64,000 nt of DNA from Rhodothermales bacterium (GTDB lineage: Bacteria > Bacteroidota > Rhodothermia > Rhodothermales > JANQRZ01): the NCBI GenBank assembly GCA_039944855.1, contig JBDUXZ010000005.1, forward strand, positions 186,001 through 250,000, written 5' to 3'. The position numbers and the translations under genes are program-made. The notes beneath the pieces are model-generated. The model ran no database searches, had not been told where the DNA came from, and worked only from the letters and a program-made list of their open reading frames with translations. Positions 8,549-17,700 of the stretch are shown here, one piece after another. Positions within the stretch are counted from its first letter, which is position 1; the number at the start of each line of letters is the position of its first letter.

Positions 8549-10060
8549 TCAGAGCCGACCGAGCGCGGCCTTCGCGCGCTGCTGGAGCGCCTTGTTGTAC
8601 TCGTACGGCTGCTCGTTGGCGAGGGCGCGCTCGTAGGCCGACCGTGCCGCCGCCGTGTTGCCCATCGCTTCGTGGACTTCGCCGGTGTAAAACAGGGACC
8701 ACGGCCCCCACTTCGCGAGGTCGTCGCCGGGGCGGTTGATGGCGAACTCGTAGTGGCGGAGCGCTTCGTCCCACTCCTTCAGCACCTGATAGGCCCGGCC
8801 GCTGCGGTACGCCGCCTCGGCCCGCTCGATGGGCGGCGCCTGCTGATCGCCGAGGACGGGCTGCACGGCCTTCACCGCTTCGCGGTAGCGCCCGCCGTCG
8901 AAGGCGTTGCGGCCGAGGAGGAGCGCCCGCTCCCGAGGCGTGAGCGGGGCCTCGATCCGCTCCTTCGCCTCCCGCAGCGCGGCGGCATCGCTGTCGTAGT
9001 CCTCGCGCGTGCGGACACGCTCGTAGGCCCGAATCGCGCCGGCTCGATCGCCCGTCATGTCGAGCGAAAGTCCGACGTGGAGGTACGCCTGCGCGAGCAG
9101 GGCTTGGCCCGGGAACGTCTTCACGTAGCGCTGGAAGTAGCGCGCCGCTTCGGCGAACTCGTTCTGCCGGAAGAGGGCTTCACCGAGGAAGTAGTCGACG
9201 TAGGGCATCGTGAACGTCCCCGGCGTCTGGAGCTGCCGCGCGGCGTTGCGCAGCGCCGTCTCCGCGCCCGTCGCGTCGCGCTGCGTGAGGAGCGCGAAGC
9301 CGTGGATGTAGCTCACGAGCGGGCTCGTCGGATGCCGCCGCCGCATCGCCACGACGTACTCCATCCCGCCCTTCTTCGAGTCGTTGACGAGGAGGTCGGT
9401 GAGGGCGAAGATCATCGAGGCCTCGTCGCGGTAATACGCGCTCCGGGCGGCCGACGCCTCCATCTCGGCCAGCCCCTCCTGCACCGTCCCGCCGAACCCC
9501 ATCAGCTTCAGCATCCAGCGGAAGTTCTTCGGCACGAGCCCGACCGCCGTGTGGCACAGCCCCATCCCCCACGACGACTCGAAGAAGGCGGGGTGCTCCG
9601 TCACGTTCTTCTCGAAGTGGTTGTACGCCTGCCGGAGCGCGAACGCGGCGCGGGCATACTCCGTCTTCTTCGCGTGGATCACGGCGCGGTGCAGCTCGGT
9701 CTCGGCGCGGAAATGCGTCCGCCACGGCGACTCCGGCATCGATTCCAGAGTGGCGAGCAGGGCATCGCTCCGCTCGAAAAACCGGTCGTAGAGCGCATCC
9801 TGCTCCAGGATCATCGCCCGCCACAACGCCACTTTCGAGAGGTGGAGGAGCGCCGCCGGCCGCCCCGAGGGCTGCGCGCCGAGCCGCTCGAACGTCGCCT
9901 CCGCCGCGTCGAGTTGGAAAGCGATCATCTGCGTCCGGCCGCGGTCGAGGAGGGCCACCGCTTCGGGCTCGCGCACGAGCATCGGCCCCGGATCGGTGGC
10001 GGCGAAGGCCGCAGGCAGGGCCAGCCAGAAGGCGAAGAGAGCGAGCAGGCGGAGCCGCAT
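8549..10060 (-). CDS. Periplasmic tetratricopeptide-repeat protein
   Basis: A 503-residue protein with a signal peptide (MRLRLLALFAFWLALPAAFA) and repeated helical pairs of TPR character across most of its length. Clear ones are near residues 265-330 (YFLGEALFRQNEFAEAARYFQRYVKTFP) and 405-470 (AEAAYRSGRAYQVLKEWDEALRHYEFAI). No catalytic domain is visible. TPR proteins of this kind scaffold protein contacts in the periplasm. It lies 44 bases upstream of the T9SS metalloprotease on the same strand, so co-transcription is likely, but the partner is unknown. Confidence 0.8.
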   Translation of the reverse strand: MRLRLLALFAFWLALPAAFAATDPGPMLVREPEAVALLDRGRTQMIAFQLDAAEATFERLGAQPSGRPAALLHLSKVALWRAMILEQDALYDRFFERSDALLATLESMPESPWRTHFRAETELHRAVIHAKKTEYARAAFALRQAYNHFEKNVTEHPAFFESSWGMGLCHTAVGLVPKNFRWMLKLMGFGGTVQEGLAEMEASAARSAYYRDEASMIFALTDLLVNDSKKGGMEYVVAMRRRHPTSPLVSYIHGFALLTQRDATGAETALRNAARQLQTPGTFTMPYVDYFLGEALFRQNEFAEAARYFQRYVKTFPGQALLAQAYLHVGLSLDMTGDRAGAIRAYERVRTREDYDSDAAALREAKERIEAPLTPRERALLLGRNAFDGGRYREAVKAVQPVLGDQQAPPIERAEAAYRSGRAYQVLKEWDEALRHYEFAINRPGDDLAKWGPWSLFYTGEVHEAMGNTAAARSAYERALANEQPYEYNKALQQRAKAALGRL

Positions 10061-10179
10061 CGGAGAGGGAAAAGAATGGAGGTGCGCGGAGAGGGGTAAC
10101 GTATCGGCGCGTGAGATCGCGCTTTCAATCGAACACGTTCACTTCAATAATCGGGCGACGCTCGGTGGGGCGTTCCCGT

Positions 10180-11514
10180 TCAGGCTTCGGCCGTGACGCG
10201 GATGTGATCGGGCGCGGGGTCGAGGTTGGGCGGGCCGAGCTGGCCTTCGGACGCGGCGATCATCGTCGCCACCGTCGCGTCGCCCGTGATGTTCGTCACG
10301 GTGCGGAGCATGTCGAGGATGCGGTCCACGCCGAGGATGAGGGCTATGCCGGCGACGGGGACCTCGACGGACTGGAGGATGATCACGAGCATGATGATGC
10401 CCGCGCCCGGCACCGCCGCCGTCCCGATCGACGCGAGCACGGCCGTGAGGACGATCGTGAGCTGGGCGGCGAGCGGGAGGTCGAGCCCGATAGCCTGGGC
10501 GATGAACACGGCAGCGACGGCCTGGTAGAGCGCCGTCCCGTCCATGTTGATCGTCGCCCCGAGCGGGAGCACGAACGACGAGATCTCCTCGCTCACGCCG
10601 AGCTTCTCCTCGCACCGTTCCATCGTTACCGGCAGCGTCGCCCCGCTCGACGAGGTCGAGAACGCGACGAGTTGGGCCGGGCCGATCCCACGATAGAACG
10701 TCCCGAGCGACATCGGGGTGAAAGACTTCAGGAGCAACGCATACGTCACGAGCATGTGGATCGCGAGCCCGAGCACGACGGCGAGGCAGTAGTAGCCGAG
10801 CGCGCCGACGAGCTCGACGATCCGGTTGATGTCGTCGCCCGCTACCTGCGTGATCGTCCCGGCGAGGAGCGCGAACACGCCGATCGGCGCCATCAGCATG
10901 ATGACGTCGACGAGCCGAATGATGAGGTCGTTGAGCCCCTCGACCACGTCGAGCACCGGCTTGGCCTTCTCGCGCGGGATCTGGATCAGCCCGATGCCGA
11001 TGAAGAGGGCGACGAACACGACCTGGAGCATATTCCCGTTGTCGGAGAACGCCGCGAAGACGTTGCCCGGCACGATGTCGACGAGGAACTGGAGCGGGCC
11101 GCGGGACTGCGCCGCCGCCGCCGCCGCCTCGCGCGAGGCGAGGTCGCCGGAGTACGCCGCGCCGAGCTCGGCCTGGAGCGCGTCGGGAATCGCAGCGCCA
11201 GGCTGGAGGAGGTTCACGATCACGAGCCCGATCGTCACCGCGACGGCCGTCGTGCCGAGGTAGATCAGGATCGTCTTCCCGCCGATGCGCGAGAGCTTGC
11301 GGAGGTCGCTCAGCGACGCGACGCCGAGGACAAGCGAGGCGAGAACGAGCGGGACGGCGATGAGCTTGAGCGCGTTGAGGAAGATCGTCCCGAACGGCGC
11401 GATCCAATCGCTCGTGAACTGCCCCCACCCGTTCGCCGCCGCGATCACGCCGTAGATCAGGCCGAGGACGAGGCCGAGGATGATCTGCCAGTGGAGCTGT
11501 TTGTACCAGGGCAT
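10180..11514 (-). CDS. Dicarboxylate/amino acid:cation symporter (DAACS)
   Basis: A 444-residue inner-membrane transporter of the DAACS (GltP/DctA/SdcS) family, which imports glutamate, aspartate or C4-dicarboxylates with Na+ or H+. Family hallmarks are the serine-rich re-entrant loop (AFSTSSSGATLPVTMER), the NMDGT cation/substrate motif (LGATINMDGTALY) and a second hairpin rich in small residues (AAVPGAGIIML). Eight membrane helices plus two hairpins can be traced. The ATG at 11514 (MPWYKQLHWQIILGLVLG) places the first helix correctly; upstream in-frame sequence is not conserved in character. The substrate within the family is not assignable. Confidence 0.93.
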   Translation of the reverse strand: MPWYKQLHWQIILGLVLGLIYGVIAAANGWGQFTSDWIAPFGTIFLNALKLIAVPLVLASLVLGVASLSDLRKLSRIGGKTILIYLGTTAVAVTIGLVIVNLLQPGAAIPDALQAELGAAYSGDLASREAAAAAAQSRGPLQFLVDIVPGNVFAAFSDNGNMLQVVFVALFIGIGLIQIPREKAKPVLDVVEGLNDLIIRLVDVIMLMAPIGVFALLAGTITQVAGDDINRIVELVGALGYYCLAVVLGLAIHMLVTYALLLKSFTPMSLGTFYRGIGPAQLVAFSTSSSGATLPVTMERCEEKLGVSEEISSFVLPLGATINMDGTALYQAVAAVFIAQAIGLDLPLAAQLTIVLTAVLASIGTAAVPGAGIIMLVIILQSVEVPVAGIALILGVDRILDMLRTVTNITGDATVATMIAASEGQLGPPNLDPAPDHIRVTAEA

Positions 11515-11652
11515 GCGCGCGGAGGTTAGGGAGGAAGGCCGCGAGAAAGTACGCACAGCGGACAGAGAGCAGAGGGCAGAATGCAACGGGCAGACGACGG
11601 TGGACCGTGGACAGGGGACAGAAGACAACGGACACCTTCACCACGGGCACCC

Positions 11653-11740
11653 GTAGGGGCAGACCCCTGTGTCTGCCCGGCCGAGGAATGGTCCCCCGTT
11701 CTCCCACGGCGTCCGTAGGGGCGAGGCGTGCCTCGCCCGT
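11653..11740. repeat. Two GTAGGGGC-type hairpin repeats
   Basis: Two separate imperfect hairpins: 11653-11679 (stem GGGCAGAC / GTCTGCCC) and 11715-11740 (stem GGGCGAGGC / GCCTCGCCC). Both begin with GTAGGGGC, like the palindromes at 2657 and 33686. They lie in the gap between two minus-strand genes and may also slow or end transcription. Confidence 0.7.
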
Positions 11741-11768
11741 GGCGAGCGCAGGCACAACGACGGGCGGC

Positions 11769-13241
11769 TTACCGCAGGGCGATGAACGCGGCCGGGAGCA
11801 ACGCCCCGGTGAGCGTGCAAGCGAGGTTCACCCTGTCGTTCGTGAGCCAGCGCCAACCCCGAACGAGGGCGTTCGAGTCCGATCGCTCCGTGAGCTGTCC
11901 GCTCGCGTCGCGGTAGAGCGCCTGCGCCGTCGCCCCGAGCAAACTGTCGACGAGCGCCGCTGCCATCCCGCCACCGACGATGACGAGCGCCGCCGCCGCC
12001 ACCCCGACGCCGTCGAGCCGGACGCCGCCGACGGGCAGCACGCTCAGAAACACGACCGTGGCGCCAGCGAGCGCGCCGAGCGTACCCGCGAGCGACACGC
12101 CGCCCGACGTGCCCGGCGGGACGCGCCGCCCACTCCAGATCAACCGCGTCGGCCCCTGCGCGAGCGTGCCGATCTCCGTTCCCCACGTGTCGGCCGCGGC
12201 GGCGGCGAACGCCCCGACGTAGCCCCAATAGAGCGCGTCGACGGGGACGAACACGTACGCGATGAGGAGCGCCCACGCGACGCCGCCGTTCGCGTACACC
12301 TGTCCCGCGTCGCGTCGGCTGCCCTTCTCCGCGAGCTTCTCCGCCTGCGCCTTCCGTCGCCGCCCGAGCTTCGAGAGCAGGCTCGACAGCACGAAGAACG
12401 TGACGCCCGGCACGGCCCACGCCGGCCCGAGCACGACGACGGAGAACGCGAGACCCGCCGTCGCGAGTGCCCCGGATCGATCGAGGAAGCCCACGGCGTA
12501 GGCCGCTCCGCTGAACGCGACGGCGACAACGACGGCAGCGACCAGCAGCCCCGCCGCTTCGGGCTCCCCGTGCAGCATCGTCAGCGGGACCACGGCCGCG
12601 ACGACGATGAAGAAGTTGTCCCACCCCCGGCTCGCGAGCGCCTCGGCCCCGGTCGTGAGTGACGCGACGACGAACGCCGCCGCCAGGCTCCCGGCGACCG
12701 TCAGCCCGTGCCCGCCGAGTACGGCGAGGGCACCCATCGTCACGGCGAAGGCGGAGAGGAAAAACGCGAGCGACCCCGCCACCGACTTCTCGTTCGATCC
12801 GACGACGAACCGGCCGGGCCGCCGCAGCCCCATCCCCACGGCCGACGCGAGCGGGTCGGAGAGCGCGAGGATGAGGAACGCCGTCTGCAAGATGTATACG
12901 CGGCCGGCGTCGAGCGTCCAGCACGTCACGAGCGCGAAGAGGAGCGCGAGCGGGAACGTGACCGTCCCCCAGCTCCGCCGCTGAATGCCGTGCATCCCCG
13001 GAAACACGCGCCGCGGGATCGCCCACAGGTTGACGACAACGAACAGGCCCGCCAGCACGTACACCCCCGTCGGCTGAGAGAACCACAGCGGGCAGAGCGC
13101 GACGAGCACACCCGTCGCGGCGTGGACGAAGCGCCGCGACGCCTCGGGCGGCAACCCCGCCCTCGCCCGGAGCGCCTCGCCCATCGCCACCGCCACCAGC
13201 AACCCGGAGCCGAACAGGGCGAACGCGAGGGAATCGGACAT
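11769..13241 (-). CDS. Fused dolichol/phytol kinase-like + DUF92 membrane protein
   Basis: A 490-residue polytopic membrane protein with two parts. Residues 1 to about 200 resemble the dolichol/phytol kinase (VTE5/SEC59) and CTP-transferase superfamily: RRFVHAATGVLV, WGTVTFPLALL, ALSDPLASAVG and GSNEKSVAGSLAFF. Residues about 220-490 are a DUF92 domain (GWDNFFIV, RDAGQVYANGGVAW, AADTWGTEIG, SGGVSLAGTLGALAG, DSLLGATAQ). Plant and cyanobacterial DUF92 proteins include VTE6, a phytyl-phosphate kinase, so the fusion could perform two successive phosphorylations of an isoprenoid alcohol. That activity is inference. The ATG at 13241 was preferred because the 18 in-frame codons upstream run into repeats. 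Confidence 0.82.
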   Translation of the reverse strand: MSDSLAFALFGSGLLVAVAMGEALRARAGLPPEASRRFVHAATGVLVALCPLWFSQPTGVYVLAGLFVVVNLWAIPRRVFPGMHGIQRRSWGTVTFPLALLFALVTCWTLDAGRVYILQTAFLILALSDPLASAVGMGLRRPGRFVVGSNEKSVAGSLAFFLSAFAVTMGALAVLGGHGLTVAGSLAAAFVVASLTTGAEALASRGWDNFFIVVAAVVPLTMLHGEPEAAGLLVAAVVVAVAFSGAAYAVGFLDRSGALATAGLAFSVVVLGPAWAVPGVTFFVLSSLLSKLGRRRKAQAEKLAEKGSRRDAGQVYANGGVAWALLIAYVFVPVDALYWGYVGAFAAAAADTWGTEIGTLAQGPTRLIWSGRRVPPGTSGGVSLAGTLGALAGATVVFLSVLPVGGVRLDGVGVAAAALVIVGGGMAAALVDSLLGATAQALYRDASGQLTERSDSNALVRGWRWLTNDRVNLACTLTGALLPAAFIALR

Positions 13242-13281
13242 GGAGTGCAGAATGACTTGGAGTTGTACCCTCCACACCGCC

Positions 13282-13425
13282 CGGCGATGAATCACCGGGC
13301 TTACGGCAGAAGCCCCTCTGGGGCTGTCCTGTGCACCGCTGTAGAGGGCGCTTCAGCGTCCTTACGCTCGTGAGCCCGGCGGTTCACCGTCGGGCGGGGC
13401 CGGCGGTTCACCGTCGGGCGGGGCC
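13282..13425. repeat. Intergenic repeats including a 24-bp tandem duplication
   Basis: A stretch of intergenic repeats. GGCGATGAATCACCGGGC heads a block followed by AGCCCCTCTGGGGCT (a hairpin). Two exact tandem copies of a 24-base unit, GGCGGTTCACCGTCGGGC plus GGGGCC, lie at 13378-13401 and 13402-13425. No gene is supported here. Confidence 0.7.
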
Positions 13426-13437
13426 GGCCCAAAGAAC

Positions 13438-13472
13438 GAGGGTGCCGGTAGCAGGAAACTACCGGCACCCTC
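13438..13472 (-). terminator. Terminator after porV
   Basis: A 14-bp perfect stem (13438-13451 with 13459-13472) and a 7-base loop. On the minus strand it is followed by GTTCTTT. It lies 24 bases after the porV stop and should end the porU-porV transcript. Confidence 0.75.
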
Positions 13473-13496
13473 CCGTATCGCGCATCGAAAAGTACG

Positions 13497-14663
13497 CTAC
13501 CGCAGCACGTTCAGCAGCAGCGAGAACCGGAGCGTGTTGGCGAGCGGCGACTCGTCCTCGAGGGGATAGATGTACGAGAAGTCCACGCCGATGAGGTTGT
13601 ACCGGATGCCCGCGCCGAAGGTGAGGAACTTCCGGTTGCCGTTGTACGGGTCCTCGTAGAAGAAGCCCGTGCGGAAGGCGAACAGGTCGTTGTACCAGTA
13701 CTCCATCCCGGTCCCGATCGTGATCTGCCGGAGCACGCCGACCTCCTCGAACGTCGTCGGGTCGTCGGGGTCCACGGGGTCCTGGCCGCTCGCGACGCGG
13801 ATGCTCTTCCACGACGAGAAGATGGCCTCGGCGAACGACTTCGCACCCGTGCTGTCGAAGTCCACGAGCGTCTTGTTGAAGTCGACGGCGAAGTTCAGCT
13901 TGTTGAACTCGTCGAGCTGCGCGCTGACGGCGCCGCCGAAGCGGAGGTTCGTCGGGATCGGGTCGTTGCGGCCGCTGTCGCCGACCGTGTAACCGATGGC
14001 GGGGCCCATGTTGGCGAGGTTGAACCCGAGCTTCGTCGTGAGCGGGACGCTGCCGAGCTCGACGGGCTTGAAGGTGTAGAGCGCGCCGAGGTCGACACCG
14101 ACCGACACGCCCGCCTTCGTCTGCGTCTCCCCGACCGACCGGCCGCCGGAGAGGTTCGAATAGATCAGCCGAACGCCGGTCCCGAGCGCGAGCCCGCGCG
14201 TCACCTGCCGTCCGTACGAGGCGCCGGTGGCGAGTTCGTAGGAGCGGAAAGTCCCGAGGTTCACGTTGTTCTCGTCGCGGTACTCCTGCTCGCCGAGGTT
14301 GAGGAAGGTGATGTGGGCCCCGAACGTCCCGATCCCTTCGAGCTGGTACTTGCCCGTGAGGTGCTCGTAGAAGAGGTCCGACGTGATGGCGGGGAGCCAC
14401 TGCGCGTGCGTCAGTGACACCTCGGCCCCCTCCTGCGCGGCGAGGCCGGCGGGGTTCCAGAAGATGGCGCTCGCGTTATCGGCGAGGGCGACGCCCGCGT
14501 TGCCCATCCCAGCCGCCCGGCTGTCGGGCTCGATCTGGAGGAACGGCACGGCCGTCGTATACACGATCTGCTGCGCCAGCGCGCTCCCGGCCCCGAGAAT
14601 CGGGGTCAGCAGGAGGGCGAGGAGGACGCGGCGCGCAGCGCCGGCGAGGAGAGGGGTAAGCAT
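13497..14663 (-). CDS. porV: Type IX secretion outer-membrane shuttle PorV
   Basis: A 388-residue outer-membrane beta-barrel of the PorV/LptO (FadL-like) family. PorV binds the C-terminal domain of T9SS cargo and carries it to the sortase PorU. The signal peptide ends near ALAQQ (residue 31). The conserved start of the mature protein (PFLQIEPDSRAAGMGNAGVALADNASAIFWNPAGLA) is the clearest PorV signature. Further hallmarks are EHLTGKYQ..GTFGAHITFLNLG and the terminal strands FGAGIRYNLIGVDFSYIYPL. It follows porU by 59 bases on the same strand, the usual porU-porV order in Bacteroidota. It is probably expressed from the porU promoter and ends at the hairpin at 13438-13472. Confidence 0.93.
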   Translation of the reverse strand: MLTPLLAGAARRVLLALLLTPILGAGSALAQQIVYTTAVPFLQIEPDSRAAGMGNAGVALADNASAIFWNPAGLAAQEGAEVSLTHAQWLPAITSDLFYEHLTGKYQLEGIGTFGAHITFLNLGEQEYRDENNVNLGTFRSYELATGASYGRQVTRGLALGTGVRLIYSNLSGGRSVGETQTKAGVSVGVDLGALYTFKPVELGSVPLTTKLGFNLANMGPAIGYTVGDSGRNDPIPTNLRFGGAVSAQLDEFNKLNFAVDFNKTLVDFDSTGAKSFAEAIFSSWKSIRVASGQDPVDPDDPTTFEEVGVLRQITIGTGMEYWYNDLFAFRTGFFYEDPYNGNRKFLTFGAGIRYNLIGVDFSYIYPLEDESPLANTLRFSLLLNVLR

Positions 14664-14722
14664 AAGGTCGAGTTCGGACTATGAAGGAAAGACGTCTCAG
14701 GTACGGGGCGTCGGTATGCGGG

Positions 14723-17700
14723 CTATCGGATCACGGCGAGGCGTTCGATGCGTTCGGAGACCTGCTTCTCGCCGTCGGGCCGCTCCACCTCCACGCGCAC
14801 CTTGTAGAGGTAGATCCCCGTGGCGAGGGTGTCGAAGTCTTCGTCCCGCCCGTCCCACGGGATCTGGACGGCGGAGCCGGTCAGCACGCCTCCCAACAGG
14901 GTCTCCTCCGCGTCGAGGGTGCGGACGGGCCGGCCGGAAAGGGTGTAGATGCGGAGCTGCACGCGGGCGACGGTGCCCGGCGGCTGGTTATGCTCGAAGA
15001 GGAACCGCGTCGGCCCATTCGTCGGGTTGGGATAGTTGTAGACGTTGCGGAGGACGAGCTCGCCGTCGGGCTCCACGTAGTAGTCGAGGGTGGCGCTGGC
15101 CGAGTTGTTCGCCACGTCCCACGCCCGGAGCGTGAGGGTGTGCGGGCCCGGCGTCTGCTCCGGCAGCTCGAATTCGACCGTGCCGCGCCGGAAGGAGTCG
15201 AGGTCGCCACGGTAGAAACGGCCGACGTCGATGGACTGTTGCTCGGCGCCGTCGACGGTCAGCAACAATTCGTGGCCGACGCCCGCGCCGACGGTGTTGA
15301 TCCCGTTCTCGTCGAAGAGCCGGGCGATGAGCACGGGCGTGGTGCCGACGAGGCCGCCGGGCACGAACGTCGTATCGTTCATGAAGAGGTTGACGCGCGG
15401 CCCCTCGCTGTCCTGCACCGGGTTTCCGGCGGTGCCTCCGATGAGGAACTGCTCGGTGAAGCCGAAGCCGTCCTCGCTGCCGGAGTCGGTGACGTAGGCC
15501 GAGACGCGGCCCCGATCGTTCGAGTACGAGATGTCGCGCGGGACGACGAACCGCGCCGTCCACGCGCCGTCGCGGACCGTGGCGCGGCCCCGGTAGATGA
15601 GGTCGCTGCGGACCTGGTAGCGGCCGTCGGTGTAGCTGATGGCCTCTTCGGGAATCAGCACCGTCCGCTCGGCATCGAACACGGCCACCTCGACCTCGCC
15701 GTTATAGCCCGTGTCGCGGAGCCCGTCGAAGCCGAGGACTTCTCCGGTGATCTCGGCCTGCTCCAGCGCCCGCAGCTCGGGAAGCATCCGCATGGCCGCC
15801 GTCGCGCCCGGCCGAACGTTGCGGGCGAATGTCGCCGGAGCGTCGCCCACGGCCGCCAGCGCGTCGCCTTTCCCGCCCTGCTGTTGCGCCGCGCTCGCGA
15901 GCCGATTCGCTCCGTCGCCCCGACCGACCTCTTCGCCGTTGATCGACGTGATGGCGACGGGGCGCTCCGGCAGTTGGATCCGCATCCCCGGGTCGCCGAG
16001 GTAGCTGAACTTGCGGTTGTTGCTCTGGAGCCCCTCGCTCGTGTTCTTCGTCAGGCGGTAGACGTCGCCGAGCCGGAGCGGCCGGCCGTCCTCGCCGCGC
16101 GCGAGGAGGAACTTGGCGAGCGCGACGTTGAGCCCGAGGTTGACGGACGTGGGGTTCGCGCTCGTGTAGACGAGTCGCGTCGTCGTGAAGACGCCCGCCG
16201 CGCCGCCGCCGGCGTTGAGGAGGAACAGTTCCGCCCCGCTCTGCTCGTCGACGACATCGTAGCGGCCGAACGAACACGTCGCGGTGATGACGATCGGCAG
16301 CCGGTCGGTGTTGTCGAGCAGCATGATGTCCTCCTTCACGAGCAGCTTTTCGTCGGCGAGGGCGCTGGAGCCGCCGTGGCCGCTGTAGTTCCAGACGAGC
16401 GTGCCCTCGTTGAACGAGCGGATGATATCCCGCTGCGCCTCGGGGTAGCGCGCGCCGAGGGCCGTCTGCACGCGGGGGTACGTCATCGCGTAGATCTTCT
16501 GCACGTTCATCGCGGGGTAGTTCGTCTTCACCGTGTCGGAAACGAGGTCCGCGTTCTGGAGGTGGAGATCGAGATCGCCCGCGTTCGGAAACTGGTCGTC
16601 GGCGACGAAGGTGTAGCGCGTGCGCCACTCGCCGCGCGTCGCCGCGCTCTCGTAACGCTTGATCTTCCGCACCATGTCGGCGGCCTCACTGGGCAGCCGG
16701 ACGGGCAGCCGCCCGATGCCGATATCGACGCGCTCGCGATTCGCCGTGCTGACGCTATAATTCCAAACGCCTTCGTCGTCGTCGAGCAGCCCGAAGTAGT
16801 CGTCGCTCGTGTACGACTCGATGCGGTTGAAGGAGTTGTCCGTCTGGTAGACCGGGACCCAGTTGTTCTGATCGCCGTTGGGCCGGATGCCACGGAAGTC
16901 ATAGTGGCCGTCGCCGAAGAGGAGGGCATAGCGGAGCGCGGGGTCGGTGCTCGGCCCCCGGTCATAGAGGAAGCGGAGGTAATCGCGCACGGCCCGCATG
17001 TCTACGAGCCCGCCGGAGAACTCGTTGTAGATCTGCTGCACGTCGACGACGAGCGGTTGCAAGCCGCCCTCCGCGCGATATGCCGCAAGCTCGTCGGCTG
17101 CCTCGCGGAACGGGGCGGCGACGACGATCACGTAGTCGGGGAAACCGCCGACGGCGTGGAGGTTCTGGTTCGGAACAGCTTCGCCGGCGGCGGGCCGACG
17201 GATCGCCGGACTCGCCGTCGTGAACGCCACGAGCTCACGGGGTTGATCGGCTTCGGCCACGTCGATCTGCACGCGGTACGTCCCGTCGGCCGCGCGGACA
17301 CCGAGGCGGCGGATCGCCTGCGGATCGGTCACGTCCCACACCTGCGGCTCGGCGGCGAAGCCGGAGAGCACGAACTCGAAGAGGCCCGCTTCGCCGCCCG
17401 GCGTCGCGAACCGGAGGTAATCGTCGGCGGCGCGGAGGGTTTGGGGGTAGAACGCCTCGACGTAGTCGATCCAGCCCTGCCCGCTGCTGCCGCCACCGGA
17501 GAGCGTCATCTCCATCCGGAGCGCGGCGCCCGCCGCGACGGTCTGGTCGAACACGTCCACGCGGTCGCGGGCGAGGATGTTGACCGCTCTCAACGAGAAC
17601 GGTCCGAACGTCTCCCCGCCGCTGCGCAGCGCGAGGCTGACCGTAGCGTTCGACCGCGTCGCGAGGCGCGCGCGGTACTGAACCGTGCCCGCCGCGATCC

